A DNA stretch of 64,000 nucleotides from Haemaphysalis longicornis (GCA_013339765.2 CM023454.1:138921942-138985941); one strand, 5' to 3'. Numbered from the stretch's first letter, positions 1-12,100 are shown. Numbers and translations are program-made. Notes: generated from the letters alone by a model not told the origin.

Positions 1-448
1 ACGCCGGTGACGAGGATATCGTAGCTGCGGTTGCGGAAACCCAAGTTCATAACTCGAGTGGCGAAGATCATCCGGACGCGGATGAGGCTACACGATCATA
101 CTCCACCGGTGAACTGGCGGCTGCGTTCAGCTTCATTCGACGTAGTTGCGGCGACATGGAAGTAACTGGGCTGTCGCACCTGGATATCCTCAAGAAGATC
201 GAGACCAGCGTCTTTAATTCCATATACAGGACGAAGAAGCAGGCCAAGATCAGCAATTTCTTTCCACGCAAATAAAGCATCCTGTTGCGTCGTTAGTGGG
301 GACTTAGTTGTCATTCTTGAATGCACCGATCGGTAAGTGGTCGTCCGCCACAGATGAGGTCTCAGAGCCCATATTTTTTATATCGAATTTTTCATATATC
401 GAACTATTTCGTGATCCCCTTGGATTTTGATATATCCGTGTTCGACTG
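1..448 (+). mobile_element. Tigger/pogo-type DNA transposon, right-hand part
   Basis: The segment contains the end of a transposase gene followed by an AT-rich 3' region and a terminal sequence at 429-448 that reads, on the complementary strand, CAGTCGAACACGGATATATC. A CAGT start next to a TA dinucleotide is the usual terminus and target of Tigger/pogo elements (family knowledge). The TA at 449-450 is therefore the likely target duplication. The left end lies outside the window. Confidence 0.7.
3..275 (+). CDS. Tigger-like DDE transposase, C-terminal fragment
   Basis: An open frame enters from outside the window and stops at TAA 273-275, giving 90 visible residues. The last residues read KKQAKISNFFPRK, close to the basic K-x-T-D-F-F tail typical of Tigger/CENP-B-like transposases. 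The only visible methionine is internal, so the true start lies upstream. The catalytic DDE residues are not visible here. The frame is uninterrupted in the visible part, but activity cannot be judged. This would be the enzyme that cuts and pastes the surrounding element. Confidence 0.65.
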   Translation, partial: AGDEDIVAAVAETQVHNSSGEDHPDADEATRSYSTGELAAAFSFIRRSCGDMEVTGLSHLDILKKIETSVFNSIYRTKKQAKISNFFPRK

Positions 449-478
449 TATATATATATATATATATATTTATATATG
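449..478. repeat. (TA)n microsatellite next to the Tigger end
   Basis: Alternating TA with one TTT interruption directly abuts the transposon terminus. The array may predate the insertion, since Tigger inserts at TA, or may have expanded from the target duplication. Confidence 0.85.
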
Positions 479-699
479 CAAAATGTCTTCCCCATTTCTG
501 ACCGCAAACTAGGTATCGGCAAGCACGTAACCAACCTTAAACGATTCTGCATCCTCAGAACACGTGGCGGCGATAGATCAGATCGGATGGAATTAGAAAT
601 GTTTCAGTTTTTCTGGTGAATTTTTTTCGGCGACAAACTACAACCGTCGGAGTGCATACGGAAAGTCATCAAAAGTGCGCCGGAATCAAACCTCTAGCC
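479..699. other. no recognised feature
   Basis: Nothing recognisable on either strand. It lies between the TA array and the first LINE-like coding signal, and may include the LINE 5' flank or leader. Confidence 0.5.
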
Positions 700-780
700 G
701 TAAGTCGACTTTTACGAGTTTTACAGTCAACATCACTTGAAATTTCGAAGCGGACGTTAGGCCTACCAACGACAATGCCA

Positions 781-1739
781 GCCCAAACTCTGTAGATGGC
801 CGACAGGCCGCTCGACGCGGCCGCTGGAAATGCAACCCACCTGTTCCTAGGCCCATCCGAAGACGAGGCAATGGGAATGCGCGACGTCCACGTCCTCCGC
901 CAGAGGAAAAAGAGGAGAATGTCAACATCCCGTAGATGGAAGTTACAAGCCGGTCGCAACACCGCAAGATGCAGCAGCTCGGTACCATGACACCACTAAA
1001 ACCCGGCCCTCCCTCCCGGCCACGTGGCGCGCAAGCCCAAACAACTACCGCTACCCGCCGACGACTACGAGCTGGAAATACGTCCAAGAAACAGCCTCCA
1101 GCTGAGCAAGGTGAGCTCTGTGGACCTGACGAAAGCTCTCATACGCGAAGGCAATCTCCAATGTGGCATGGCGGAGATAAAGATCCGCATCGATGAAGAA
1201 CAGAACGTTCTCATAGTAAGCATTCCATCACCGGCCACCGCTGCAGCGCTTAACTCTATCAATAAACCCATCATTCGCAATAACACTTTCGAAGTTTCGT
1301 CCTACGGCGTTTCTTCGGGCAACTCATGCAAAGGCGTTATGTACAACATCGGCTTGAATTACACTCCCAAGAAAGTTCAAGACGCAATTGGGCACCGAAA
1401 CACAAACTTCTCACCTGCAGAAGGATCGATAACACCGGCACCTTCCTGCGACCGTTCAAAGAAACGAAGGTACAGCTCATCATCTATGTCGCTGGAGTAA
1501 TAACGAGATGCTACCGCTACAAGCGCACGGCAGCATACTGCTACACTAGCCACCAAGTGGGGCACAGAGCCGATGTGTGTCCCAACCAACCGAAAACTCC
1601 CAAGTGCAAGACATGCGTATCCTCGTTGAGAAGCAAACAACACGAGTGTCACCCAAAGTACCTTCCCTGCAGCGGCGCCCACACCGTGCCCACAGAGGAT
1701 CGTGCCCCCTCTGAATCGGGTAAAGCAAGTGGGCAATAG
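781..1739 (+). pseudogene. LINE-B1 ORF1 (gag-like, zinc-knuckle protein), broken
   Basis: The proline/arginine-rich N-terminal part is interrupted by an in-frame TAG at 933-935 and resumes at ATG 936. The body can be followed from 1024 to about 1460, and the C-terminal part from about 1450 to TAG 1737-1739 in another frame. The tail has cysteine clusters around CYTSHQVGHRADVC and CKTCVSSLRSKQHEC, like the CCHC knuckles of LINE ORF1 nucleic-acid chaperones. At least one stop and one frameshift show it is inactive. ORF1 proteins coat the element RNA in the ribonucleoprotein; that role is family knowledge. Confidence 0.7.
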
Positions 1740-1959
1740 CCAGCCCCCTCGTTCGGACCACTCCAGGTCTCCATCTCCACGACCAAAGAACAACCAGGAC
1801 CACCCCAGTGCCAGATCCCAAACGCGGAGAGGCGGCTACACAGGACCAGACAGCAGTTGGAGTGGCTGCCGGCTGTGCTCGGAGTCCAATTCCATCATGT
1901 TTTCGTAGCACACACAAAAAAAATATAGCCAACCAAAGCCACGCCGTGCATTGACTCTG

Positions 1960-2344
1960 ATTTACTGCACATCTGGGAAGCAAGGACTAGTTTGCAGCGG
2001 AGATGGAAGTGGCAGAGACATAATGAAAGACTAAGAAAACGGATCGCACACGTAACACGAGAAGCTGAGAAGTACGCCAACTCTCTGCAGGGAAAACTGT
2101 TTTTTTCTACGCGATGGCCTGCGCGGCAGCCTCGCCACTGCTAAAACATGGAAGCACATACGCTTCATGATCAACTCCTCAGCTAGCAAAAAGGAGACCC
2201 AAGACAAGATGGCTAAAATCATATCCCAATTTCCTGGAGACATGTAAGTCCTGCTCACAGCCCTCCAGAACAGGTATCTCCAGACACACCCAACAGAACC
2301 TCTACAATCGTATTCAGGAGCACCAAACACGGCGCTTGACGAAG
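1960..2344 (+). pseudogene. LINE-B1 ORF2, linker before the reverse transcriptase
   Basis: A frame beginning near LHIWEARTSLQRRWKWQRHN and continuing into an arginine/lysine-rich stretch (RKRIAHVTREAEKYANSL) corresponds to the region between endonuclease and reverse transcriptase in tick LINEs. Frame changes are needed around 2095-2130. The reading stops where the foreign LINE fragment begins near 2345. No endonuclease motif was found upstream, so a deletion of roughly 700 bp is inferred. Confidence 0.55.
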
Positions 2345-2402
2345 ACATTCAACTGTTCAACATTCAAATTCAAATTCATTCAACATTCAACATTCAACAA
2401 TC
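2345..2402. repeat. short ATTCAAC-type tandem repeat
   Basis: Iterated ATTCAA/ATTCAAC units lie at the left junction between LINE-B1 and the inserted LINE fragment. They may have formed during or after the insertion. Confidence 0.6.
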
Positions 2403-3113
2403 AAATTGGCCTTTGAAACTTGTGTTCGTACTAAAATGGAGTACGCATCTGCGATTTGGAGCCCTCATCAGATGTACCTTATTAACATTCTTGAATCCGT
2501 CCGAAATCGTGCCGCCAGATTCATCTCCACAAATTACGACAAACGAGCAAGCATCAGTCAAATAAAATAATCCCTCGGTCTCCCTGTTTTGTCAGCTCGT
2601 CGCAAAATTTCACGTCTCTGTCTTTTCACAAACTATACTACAGCTTTCCTCACCTACATGGCTCACTTTTACTTCCGCTAGTCCGAATATCTCGTCGCTC
2701 ATTTGATTCTATGAGTATTCAACGTCTGTTTGGTTCTACTAACGCTTTTAACAAATCATTTCTTCCTACGGCTATTGAAGAGTGGAATGGATTGACGGAT
2801 GCTATTGTCAGCGAACAAGTTTCTTTTAAATGTAGAGATTTATAACTAGCAACCCTTGATTCTTAATCGCTGTTCTTTTTTCGTTATTTGTTTCTTGCCA
2901 CCTCTACATTTTGGACCGGGAACTGACTGTTAATAATTCGTTTTACATGCTCTGTGTTCTTTTTGTTATTTGTTCCTACCTGTATCGATTCGTAATTCAA
3001 AAACTGTAACCATGAAATGCATTTTCATTGCCATTTGTACTTTGATATTTCCCCCCTTCTGTAATGCCCCGAGACAGGCCTTTGAGGGTAAAATAAATTA
3101 TCATGATGATGAT
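2403..3113 (+). mobile_element. CR1/L2-like LINE 3' end nested in LINE-B1
   Basis: The translation carries a typical C-terminal reverse transcriptase tail: RTKMEYASAIWSPHQMYL, then VRNRAARFIS, then an ARRKISRLCLFHKLYY-like motif, with one in-frame stop and a frame change. It ends in a 3' UTR closing with GGGTAAAATAAATTATCATG followed by ATGATG repeats. Only the last ~0.7 kb is present, as expected for a 5'-truncated insertion. LINE-B1 coding resumes right after it (KVTAVIQTL at about 3115). Confidence 0.75.
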
Positions 3114-3114
3114 G

Positions 3115-5323
3115 CACAAAGTCACCGCAGTCATACAGACTTTGAGAAGACACACAGCTCAAGGAATCGATCGCATATCTAATAGGATGCTTGTTAAACT
3201 TGACGACCCGACGCTCATAAGCTCACCAATTACTTCAATAATATTTGGAAGGAAGGAACAATACCTGAGTACTGGAAGCCCGCGGCAGTTCGGCTGATCC
3301 CGAAACCAGGAACACCACCAAGTATAGAGAACATCCGGCCCATATCTCTTACTCCATGCATAGCAAAACTCCTGGAGCACATCATCCACAAAAAACTTCA
3401 ATCCTTTCTGGAAGACACGGGAAAACTGCCCCCAGAAATAGTGGGTTTCCGACACAATTTATCAACGCAGGACATGCTACTCCAGCTCAAAGAAGAAGCA
3501 ATAAGACCCGCAACCCGTAACTCCCCGATGGCTATATTGGCACTAGATTTAAAGAGCGCTTTCGACCATGTGAAACACACGGCCATCAAGGCGAAGCTGA
3601 ACACTAAACAGCTGAGTCAATGCCTACCAGTATGTCGTCTTTCCTCATAGATCGGAAAGCCATACTGAAAGTAGGGGACCATACCACGGACACCTTTTCA
3701 ATAGGAGGACGTAGAACTCCCCAGGTGGCTGTACTATCTCCCCTCCTGTTTAACGTCGCTCTCATAGGACTCCCTGGACTACGTAAGTCTATTCAGGGTA
3801 TAAATCATGGTCTCCACGCGGACGGCATTGACACCTGGTCCACCACGAGGTCAGTGGGACCAATGAAGCGGCGCCTACAGAAAGCAGCGGACATAGTAAG
3901 TGGCTATTCAAGGTCATGCGGGCTGAGCTGCGCCTTTCAAAAATGCGAACTATTGCTCGTGTCTCCAGCCAAACAGAAACCTTCCGGGACTTCCACCATT
4001 GCAATACACATAGATGGGCACATTATCACCCCTGCTCAAAGCATCAAGATACTGGGCGTCACCTTTCAGGCGTACAAGAAAAAAATGTCATAACAGTCAA
4101 CAAGATCAAGACATGACGGAGCAAGTCCCACACATGCTCAAACGCGTAACAACTAAGACAAGGGGCATGGGCGAATCTGATACACTCCGACTCGTACAGG
4201 CTTTCGTCATCTCACGGATCACTTACGCAATACCCTATGCTCTGCTCTCAACAACAGAACTGAAGAAACTGGACATCAATAAAAGAAAACCTACAAGCAG
4301 GCTATCAGACTTCCAGTCAGCACTTCGACAGAGAAATTCCTTCGTTTCCGATTCAACAACACAGCTGATAAATTCATCGGGACACATCTACCCCACCAGA
4401 GGGCACGATTAGGCCCTACAGAAACCAGCAGATCCATACTTTCGAGGCTTGGACTGTCGATTCCGCTTCAACACCTAACACCCCAAGTCAGTGACATCCC
4501 GCATAATATCAGGCGCAACATTAAAGTACCTGTACTCCCGCGAAACATGCACCCAATGCATCACGCCGACCGCAGAGCAGCAAGAGGGTGTGCTATCTCG
4601 AAGCGGTATGGAAGCCATCCTGTCGTGGCGTAAACGGACGCGGGGCTCTATCCCGCAAGGCGGGCCTCAGTAGCAACAGTTATTACAAGTCAAAAGCACC
4701 TTGCTAGCGTATCACTGGAACAAGCCAACCCTCTACTCGCCGAGGAAGCGGCCATTGCCTTCGCGCTTACCCCAACTCAAGTTCAGACCGTAATTACTGA
4801 CTGTGAACAGGCTCGTCGCAACTTTTCGTGCGGGAGAATACACACAACTACACTTAAAATACTTCAACAGAAGCCACTAAGAAGACCCGCCAAGATAATC
4901 TGTTCGTCGGCGCATATTGGAGTCTCAGGAAACAATATTGCCCATCTTACAGCTGGAGAATTAACCTTGACCGGTCGAGCTCCTGAAGGCAAAGTTCTGC
5001 GTCCGCTTCCTCTAGTCTCGCTTCATGAGATTACTGCGCACTCTCGGCTACAAAGACAAATGTACGCCCTACCGCACAAACAACTACCCAAGAGCCTCGA
5101 TAGAATACTAATGCCCTGCAAAATAATACTTACCCCAACCCTTAGCAGAAACCTCTACATAGCCCTTACCCTGTATCCCCGTTTGCGGCGCTTATGCGGG
5201 GAATTCGGTACACTTTTTCAGATGGTCGGCGGCAGTACACAAAGCCCAGTTGACCCGCCCAATCCCTTCCATACTAATGAGCTTTGGGAGAGCGCCTTGG
5301 CCAGGTCTTCCCTCGACGTCTAG
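3115..5323 (+). pseudogene. LINE-B1 ORF2, reverse transcriptase and RNase H remnant
   Basis: Recognisable reverse transcriptase blocks are VRLIPKPGTPPS...NIRPISLTPC (about 3290-3360), VGFRHNLSTQDM (about 3440), LALDLKSAFDHV (about 3540), and the strongly altered catalytic block GLHADGIDTW (about 3810), where the usual YADD is HADG. RNase H-like sequence follows (AEEAAIAFAL, VITDCEQARR, IICSSAHIGVSGNNIAH) at 4740-5010. A C-terminal segment runs to TAG 5321-5323. Several frame changes occur near 3610, 4090 and 4410. It would have copied element RNA into DNA; the catalytic aspartates are lost. Confidence 0.75.
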
Positions 5324-5430
5324 CGCAAGTTGCTGGAGAGGGCAGAAGATGCGGCCCATGCCAATATACTCTTGGAATGAGGAGGCCGCCCTAAATACTC
5401 TTTACTAGGAAACAATAACTACGTTTAGTC

Positions 5431-5985
5431 TCTCTCTCTCTCTGCATCCAGAGCATCTACATACCAATGGGCGTTGCCAGCTATCTTGTAATTTGATATT
5501 TTGGGGTACATTTTAGCAGTTTTATCATTTTTAAGAATCCGTAATCCATCGCAAATAATGCATACAAGAAAGAAAAACCCCATCACGCAAGCCCTACACA
5601 ATAATTATTAGAATTTGGTGTTGTAGCCTGTACATACACACTTCAAGGTTACTAAAATGTCATTTGAAACTTCATAACCTCGTCGGCATCTCAAAATTTA
5701 AAACTGTGGATTCCAGACAGACCAAGAACAAGGCTGGAGTGGTATTGAGATGAATGCAGATCTTCCAAGAAGATCTCTACACCACATTTGCACATCCGTA
5801 AAGTAAATGCAAAACTTTTATGAAGAGGGCTAACACTCCAGCGGTTTTACTACTGAAAGCCACGTTAAGCACTCCCACGTTACAAAGAAAGCGCTACGAA
5901 ACTTGATTTTCTTAATAATCTTGTTAAGCACCACGACGTTACAAAGAAAGCGCTACAAAACTTGAATACTCCTACCACGACTTGA
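5431..5985. other. no gene recognised; one short tandem duplication
   Basis: Starts with a CT-dinucleotide run (about 5430-5445). No coding similarity was seen. Two near-identical ~43-bp segments sit at 5864-5906 and 5923-5966. Confidence 0.5.
5864..5966. repeat. two-copy direct repeat, 59-bp spacing
   Basis: GTTAAGCAC...GTTACAAAGAAAGCGCTAC...AACTTGA occurs twice with about four differences and a start-to-start distance of 59 bp. Confidence 0.75.
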
Positions 5986-5989
5986 CTGG

Positions 5990-8900
5990 GCCATTTTCTG
6001 TGACCATATCGATCAAAAACAGCCTCCAGCCTCTTTCGATGATTTTGTGAATCTCATTGGAACCGGTACCCAAGCAGCCAGCGAAGAAATCGAGTGCTGT
6101 ACAGACACACCAGCTCTCGATGTCCACCTCACAAACCTCTGGAAAAAAGTACACTTCCTCAAACAATTGTACCGCAATACCAGAAAACGCCATTCAATTC
6201 TTGCCTGCATCTGTCACCAGTATAAACTCATCACGTAATATAAACATCACCTTTCTCATAACCACTGGAATAGTCTCTCTGCAACGCTCGGTCATGGAAA
6301 AGGTCTTCGGGCTCTATGGAAGATTCACCAAAGTCTTGGCCCCAAGAAAAACACCGACTTCCGCTCTTTTCTACTCTCATTCTCACGAAAGACCCTGTCA
6401 CCGTTGAACATGATATTATTATGGCTTTCTTCCCCCTCCGCCTCTTCCATACATCCCTATTTCATCGCCGCAGGACGACCCCGACCTTCCCTTCACCTTC
6501 AATGATCTTCACACAGCCATTCATCAAGGCAAACCCAAATCTGACGGTGTAACTTGGTGTAACTTGGAAACACAGTGTAACTTGGAAACACCTCCGCAAC
6601 TTGCCGAAGACTTCCCTTGTTGTCTTACTTGACCATGTAAACATGTAAGCTTGGAAACATGACGGGTGTAACTTGGAAACACCTCCGCAACTTGCCGAAG
6701 ACTTCCCTGTTGTCTACTTGACCACGTAAACCACTGCTGCGAAACTGGTGAAGTTTTTGAACCTCTTAGCTTAACTCTCATCTTCCTTATTCCCAAACCC
6801 AAGAAACCGGGTACCGGTCCAACTGACCTGACAAACCTCCGCCCCATCTCCCTTACTCATGTGTTCTGCACACTTATAGAACGGCTCATATGACCCACGT
6901 CTCATATGAACCGTATGACCCATTACCTGGAATACGTACAGCCATACTTTCCCCCTGCGCAGACTGGCTTCCGCCCAAACCTGAGCACTCACGATAGCCT
7001 CTGGCTATTACGCCGAGTGATAAATCGCTCCCATCATAACCACTTTCCTCCGGACCTGATCCCAGCAGTACACCTACGCAAGGTTTTTGATCGCGTCAGC
7101 CAATCCGCCAGACTAGATGAACTGGGGCACGCCTACCCAAGCGCCCGGGCTGAAACCTGAATTCGTAACTTCCGGAACGCCCGTCGAATACAAATTCAGG
7201 GATCTCACCCAGGCTGGACTCCTCGCACATACTACCTTGACCGCGGGATACCTGCGGGATTCATACTTTCTCCCATCCTATTTAACCTTGCTATGGCGAA
7301 AGTATCTCGAAATCTCGACGTGACTCTGCCCCACGCTTCACAATATATGCTGACTACGTAACCATATGGACTGAATCAACCGACTTTTCATGCCGGGAAG
7401 ACATGTAAAGAGAACTCCAAGCCGCAGGAAATAGCTTCGAATGCTCTTTGGCCACTCTTGGTCTCGAATTAGCCCCTTAAAAAACCGAATTCTTACCCGT
7501 ATTTGGCCACAAACCTCCTCCGCACTATAATCCTGTAACTCTTCTTCTCGCCGGTACCACGTAACTGTTAGTTTCCACCCCATACGACAACTCGCAATCC
7601 CACTAGGACACAAAAATATCCCGCCAATATGGCTACAACAACTCAAACCTAAATAGAAAACAATTCAACAGCCATACGTCGCCTGTCGAACAAATTTGGT
7701 GGAGCAAGCCAGAAGGCGACGCAAACTTTAGCACAATCTGTCGCTATTGGTACCCTAACCTACGCAGCCCAATCCTACGACCTTAACAAAACGAAAATGA
7801 GGACACTCCAAAATCTGCACAGAGCCCCCCTTCGCACCATAAGTGGACTACCCAAACATACTCGTCTTGAGAACCTGCAAGCTGCAGTTGCTCTTTCCCT
7901 GTTGGAAAATATCATTCAAGAGCAAGTACATCCATCCCTTCATGAACGCTCATTAATTCATCATCGCCTGGAACAATCTCATGCCGTTACAACCGCACGA
8001 CATCCCCCCACCTTTGGCTCCCTGGAACCACCTTTCTGACACTGACTCCATGGCCACCCATCCCGTCCCGCGTAACGCCCACCCCGTCCGTGCAGCCCGC
8101 ATCAAAGCCCTTCGGAACAGTAAACGCCCCCACGAAATTGATATTTGCACCGAAGCATAGATATTTCATCCACTAGTTGGCACCGCATGAACATCACCTG
8201 ATCTCCCCTCCGTTCAAGGCAAACGAACCCTTGATATTCCGCGTGGTACCATCCTGGAAGCGTAACTCCATGCCATCATTCAATCCATCGACTTCATCAT
8301 GTTCGACTTTTATTCCTCCGTCCCTTCACAAATACGCATCTTGACGGACTCATTCAAAGCCATAAAGATTCTACGAAGTCCCACATCGACCAATTCTATT
8401 GCCAACAAAATCCTGCATCAAATCGCCATCCTCAAATCTGGCGGCATCCATCTTCCCATCGACTGGTCGCCTGGACACGAGGAGTCATCACTTGGGAACC
8501 AGGCAGCCCACTCGGCTGCACGGGAGTGCATAACCTCCAGTCCTCCGCTGCTACCCGACTTGGCTCCTCCGTATCCTCAGTTATTACCGCCAGCCATACA
8601 GATTCTACGGTACAAAAAAGAAAAAAAGACCCCCTACAGACCCTCACTCCAACCGGCTTTTTTATCTGCTCTTCCGAAGCTCCGAAGATCAGAGGAAATT
8701 TTTTTGAACAAATATTTTCGCCAAAGCTAGCTTAACCCCAGAGACACTCCGTAAATGGTACACACCATCCCTGCTGCATCGATGTCCCTTCTGCACCTCC
8801 CCTACGCCCGCCACCCTCCAGCACCAAATTTGGCGCTGTCCGAAATTTATGCGTTACAGAACGTTCAACCCTCCTCCAAGTGCACCCTCCTCATACATCG

Positions 8901-8990
8901 ACCCTCGAACGCTGGAACCTTCCACGCTGACTTTAATTGCGCACTACTCCCTATAAAGCGGTCTAGCGCGAGCAGTTTAGAGCCGTGAGC
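5990..8990 (+). pseudogene. LINE-B2 ORF2 reverse transcriptase/RNase H, broken
   Basis: Visible blocks: DDPDLPFTFNDLHTAIHQGK (about 6476-6535), IPKPKKPGTG...NLRPISLTHVF (about 6790-6870), TGFRPNLSTHDSLWLL (about 6963), VHLRKVFDRV (about 7070), a catalytic site read as YADYVTIW (7346-7369; second catalytic aspartate replaced by tyrosine), RILTDSFKAIKIL and IDWSPGHEESSLGNQAAHSA of RNase H (about 8338-8520), and a terminal segment LTPETLRKWYTPSLLHRCPF with a further C..H..C group (about 8730-8860). Frames switch many times. Not functional. Confidence 0.75.
6575..6736 (+). repeat. 91-bp internal duplication in LINE-B2
   Basis: The segment starting GTGTAACTTGGAAACACCTC at 6575 recurs at 6666, including CTTGCCGAAGACTTCCC and a TACTTGACCA(T/C)GTAAAC tail. 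The period is 91 bp. It interrupts the reverse transcriptase coding between the DDPDLPF and IPKPKK blocks. Confidence 0.85.
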
Positions 8991-9150
8991 CTTCTCTCCT
9001 CACCCCACGTGGCGTCTTCCGCCTTCGTAAGGAGCCAACCAGCTTGAATTTGAATGGTTCATTTTTAGGATGTCCCAAGCTCCGAACACCCCACCCTCTA
9101 CTCTCGCTTCCCCCACTTGACCTAGGGTCTTCCTTATGTAATAAAGGCTA

Positions 9151-12100
9151 TCTGCTCCTCTTCCTTATCTTCATAATCTACTCGGCCACAGAGAGTATTA
9201 CCGGCGGTTTTTTGGAAAGATGTTTTAATGGTCTCGGAGCTTCTTGCTTTCATATTCCACACTGGCGTCGACAGAAGCCCAAGACATGTGGAGTATACGA
9301 CCAGTTCCAGATGTTTGTTGCACTGCCCACATCAAATTTTTCATTCAGAAGAGGGCGGTGACAGTGAACTTCATTCGGGTACAACAAATATGGTTTTTAA
9401 AGCAGCACTTCTGCATTGGCAGCTTTAGGCAAGCAATGCAAACATTTCGACAGCTAATTTGCCTCACTCACCGTATACCATGCATGAAACTGCCGGAAAG
9501 TGTATATTCATTCATAGGTGCTTCAAGCTGGAATGAAATTTTGACAATGTAGGAATCGGAAGTAATTAAGGCAGCGGTTCCTTCCTCCATGATTTTTTTA
9601 CGTAAACTGAAGCGATGGTTTGTAAAAAATGGCGAAGATTTCCCTAAGTAGTGGAATGATTGAAGAATAGCACAACCGGATATTCTTTTCTTGTATGAGC
9701 ACTCAACAACACATCACCACGCAGTGCATAGAATTTGAAAGTGTTTATAAACACCTAACGTATTTACGTTTTACCGTGCAAGCTGTTTTTATCGTCATAT
9801 CCATAAATGTTGCCTTCTTTCTCATGCTATGACTGGGGTGCCGGGATTTTTTTTCCTCAGCCTTTCATATTTCCCCCGAAGTAGAATTTCATATTTTCCT
9901 CAGCCTTTCATATTTCCCCCGAACCGCCTACACGAACTTTCGAATCTGTAGCACGAGCTGCAAGGTGCTCCCCCATGGAGGCGCACACAAACGTGAACTG
10001 CTTTCTTGGTTTTTTTGCGAACTATCCGCTCATGCTAGGACGTCGCCTTGTACACTTCGCGGGGCGCATGCTCACATGTGCGGAAAACGGGGGCAATAAC
10101 TTTGACCTTTGGTTTTCCTACGACGCAGCAGATCGCACGCATTACGGCCAGCAACAACAGCTCGGTTTTTGAAAAGGTAGAAACCCTGACGTATTCGAGA
10201 TAAATCGTTTACTGGCCTGATGTAGATGCTGATCAGTTTGATTTTTATCGACCTATTTCTGCAAATAATCAGAGTGGTAGATGGTGGCCTTCACGTTTTG
10301 GTAATGTGTTTGTTGTTCACTTTGATGCAAATTAAAATATTTTTAGTATTACATCAGAAACTGGTTAAAAATCAGGAACCGGAAAAAGTCTTGTGATGTT
10401 TTGTCTATTATAGAGAATTGTTAGTACGCTTGTTTTGTGTTCGATTTTTGCAACTCTCGCAGTTTTGCAATAAAGTACAGGCAAGCAACTTGTGTATCCT
10501 TATCTCTCACGTCCACCAACACGCTCAAGAATCAGAGCACCCACATTGCAACAAAATAAATCTTACCCATACAAGCTGAAACAGATTTAGCGAATTCTTG
10601 ACGTCTGATCGCAAGTCAGCCGTTCATATTAAGTTTTCACTCGAAATTACCGTTTCTATAAAACACAATTGCTACCAGGCAAACGTTTACAATTGCTGAC
10701 TTTTGGGTTTTAAAAAGAAAAAACCGCGTAACGCAATATACGGCTTAAACTTTCATTATTTTTACGCACCTGTCCGGGTCGTGTGAGGGCATTTGCCTGC
10801 TATAGTGCATACTCTGCTGCCTCGGAACTTCCTTTTCTGAAAACGTCGAAATTGTCCTTCTTCATCTTCAATTCAGAAAATTTTCATTGTAAACACTCTC
10901 ATAAAGTAGGCAATATGCTTTATAATGTTACGTGTGATTTTAATCGATTGAATAATTATGTAGGTAAATTGTAGACGAAGTATTTTTGCACAATAAGTAT
11001 TTGAAATGTGTCCGCTGAGCAACCAAAGAACACACGTTTCCGTCTCCGTTAACGCCTGGGTGTAAGGTACGATGATTCTGCAGAGTCACACTGCCCCACT
11101 GGCACCGTAAGTGACAACCGTCATATTCCTCGGGTCCTTCGTATTGCCAACCATAGAGAGCATGGGTGTGTCTACGCTGACGTTGAAGGCGTACTTGACT
11201 ACTGCAACGTTCTTTAGGCCTCATTGAAAGATCCGGTCGAACGTAGTCGCAAACCACGTAGCACATACGAACGTTGAAGTGAAATTTTCTATGATAGTGC
11301 CGCCCAGACCGACGACCCTACGTGGCCGCAGCGTTGGGAAGCCCACGGGGTTGCGCGCCCACGGCCTCTGCCAGATGACACCGCCGGAATCAGCACTTTT
11401 TGGGCGCCCTGCAGCTCCAAAGAGAATGACCCCAAGTATCTATCGATCGGAGTGCGCCGCATATTGAATTTTTGCAGTGTGGCCGGAGTTTTAATACGAA
11501 CTTTTAGTGTCTTCATTGATGCCGTTGAACTTTAATACGTCCCTGCCGGAAGGCCAACTTTTTCTAACGATGATGTTGAATGGTATTTAGGGAAGAATAT
11601 AAATAGGACTACCACGGACAGAATTGAACATTGGTCCCTTGAGTAATGAAGCCAGTGTCCTTTCCATGGCTTCATTTTGAGATAGGCGAAGCGGTTTTGA
11701 AAGAACTTGGGCAACAAACAAAGCATCTGTCACCAGGAGAATCGCATTGCTGTGCTTGCCGTAAGGCTCTTAGCCACAGCCCGCTGGGCTTAATATCCCA
11801 TTGTGAGGTGTAGGACGTTACGGCTAACGTCAAACCTTCAGGTTTAGCACCATAAACCCGCACCCATTCCAAATATTTGCTCACTGAACAATTCGCTGCC
11901 CACACCCGAAACGTCAACGTTAGGCGTAAGGCGTGCATGCACGAGAGTAGCTGTGGGTATACAGAAAAGTGGTTCGAACGTCTAGAGTAGCACATACTCA
12001 TACTGTGGGAATGCACATCCCTAAAATCTACCAAGAGAATGCTTGTACTTCAGCCATCGTCATCGTTAGAAGAAGGTGAGATGAACTTTTTTTAGGCTAG

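Larger units (their letters stand above)
700..5430 (+). mobile_element. RNase H-bearing non-LTR retrotransposon (LINE-B copy 1), decayed and interrupted
   Basis: In order it holds ORF1 remnants with zinc knuckles (to 1739), the ORF2 linker (1960-2340), an inserted foreign LINE fragment (2345-3113), reverse transcriptase (3115-4100) and RNase H (about 4740-5010). The architecture matches I/Jockey-group LINEs. The apurinic endonuclease domain expected between ORF1 and the linker is missing. Many frameshifts and stops make it a fossil. The 5' boundary is approximate; the 3' end is placed where coding similarity ends, near a CT-rich run at 5430-5445. Confidence 0.75.
5990..9150 (+). mobile_element. 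RNase H-bearing LINE (LINE-B copy 2), 5'-truncated and decayed
   Basis: It begins within the ORF2 linker (a KTFGLYGR-like region before 6400), then shows reverse transcriptase, RNase H and a C-terminal Cys/His segment. It ends in a short 3' UTR with AATAAA at about 9141. No ORF1 or endonuclease is visible, as expected for a 5'-truncated copy. Numerous stops, an internal duplication and frameshifts mark it as old. Confidence 0.75.

Noticed and set aside
10940..11266. Cys-containing minus-strand frame that vaguely resembles small secreted tick proteins
   Set aside because: No signal peptide, no clean cysteine framework, and another minus-strand frame over the same bases looks equally plausible.
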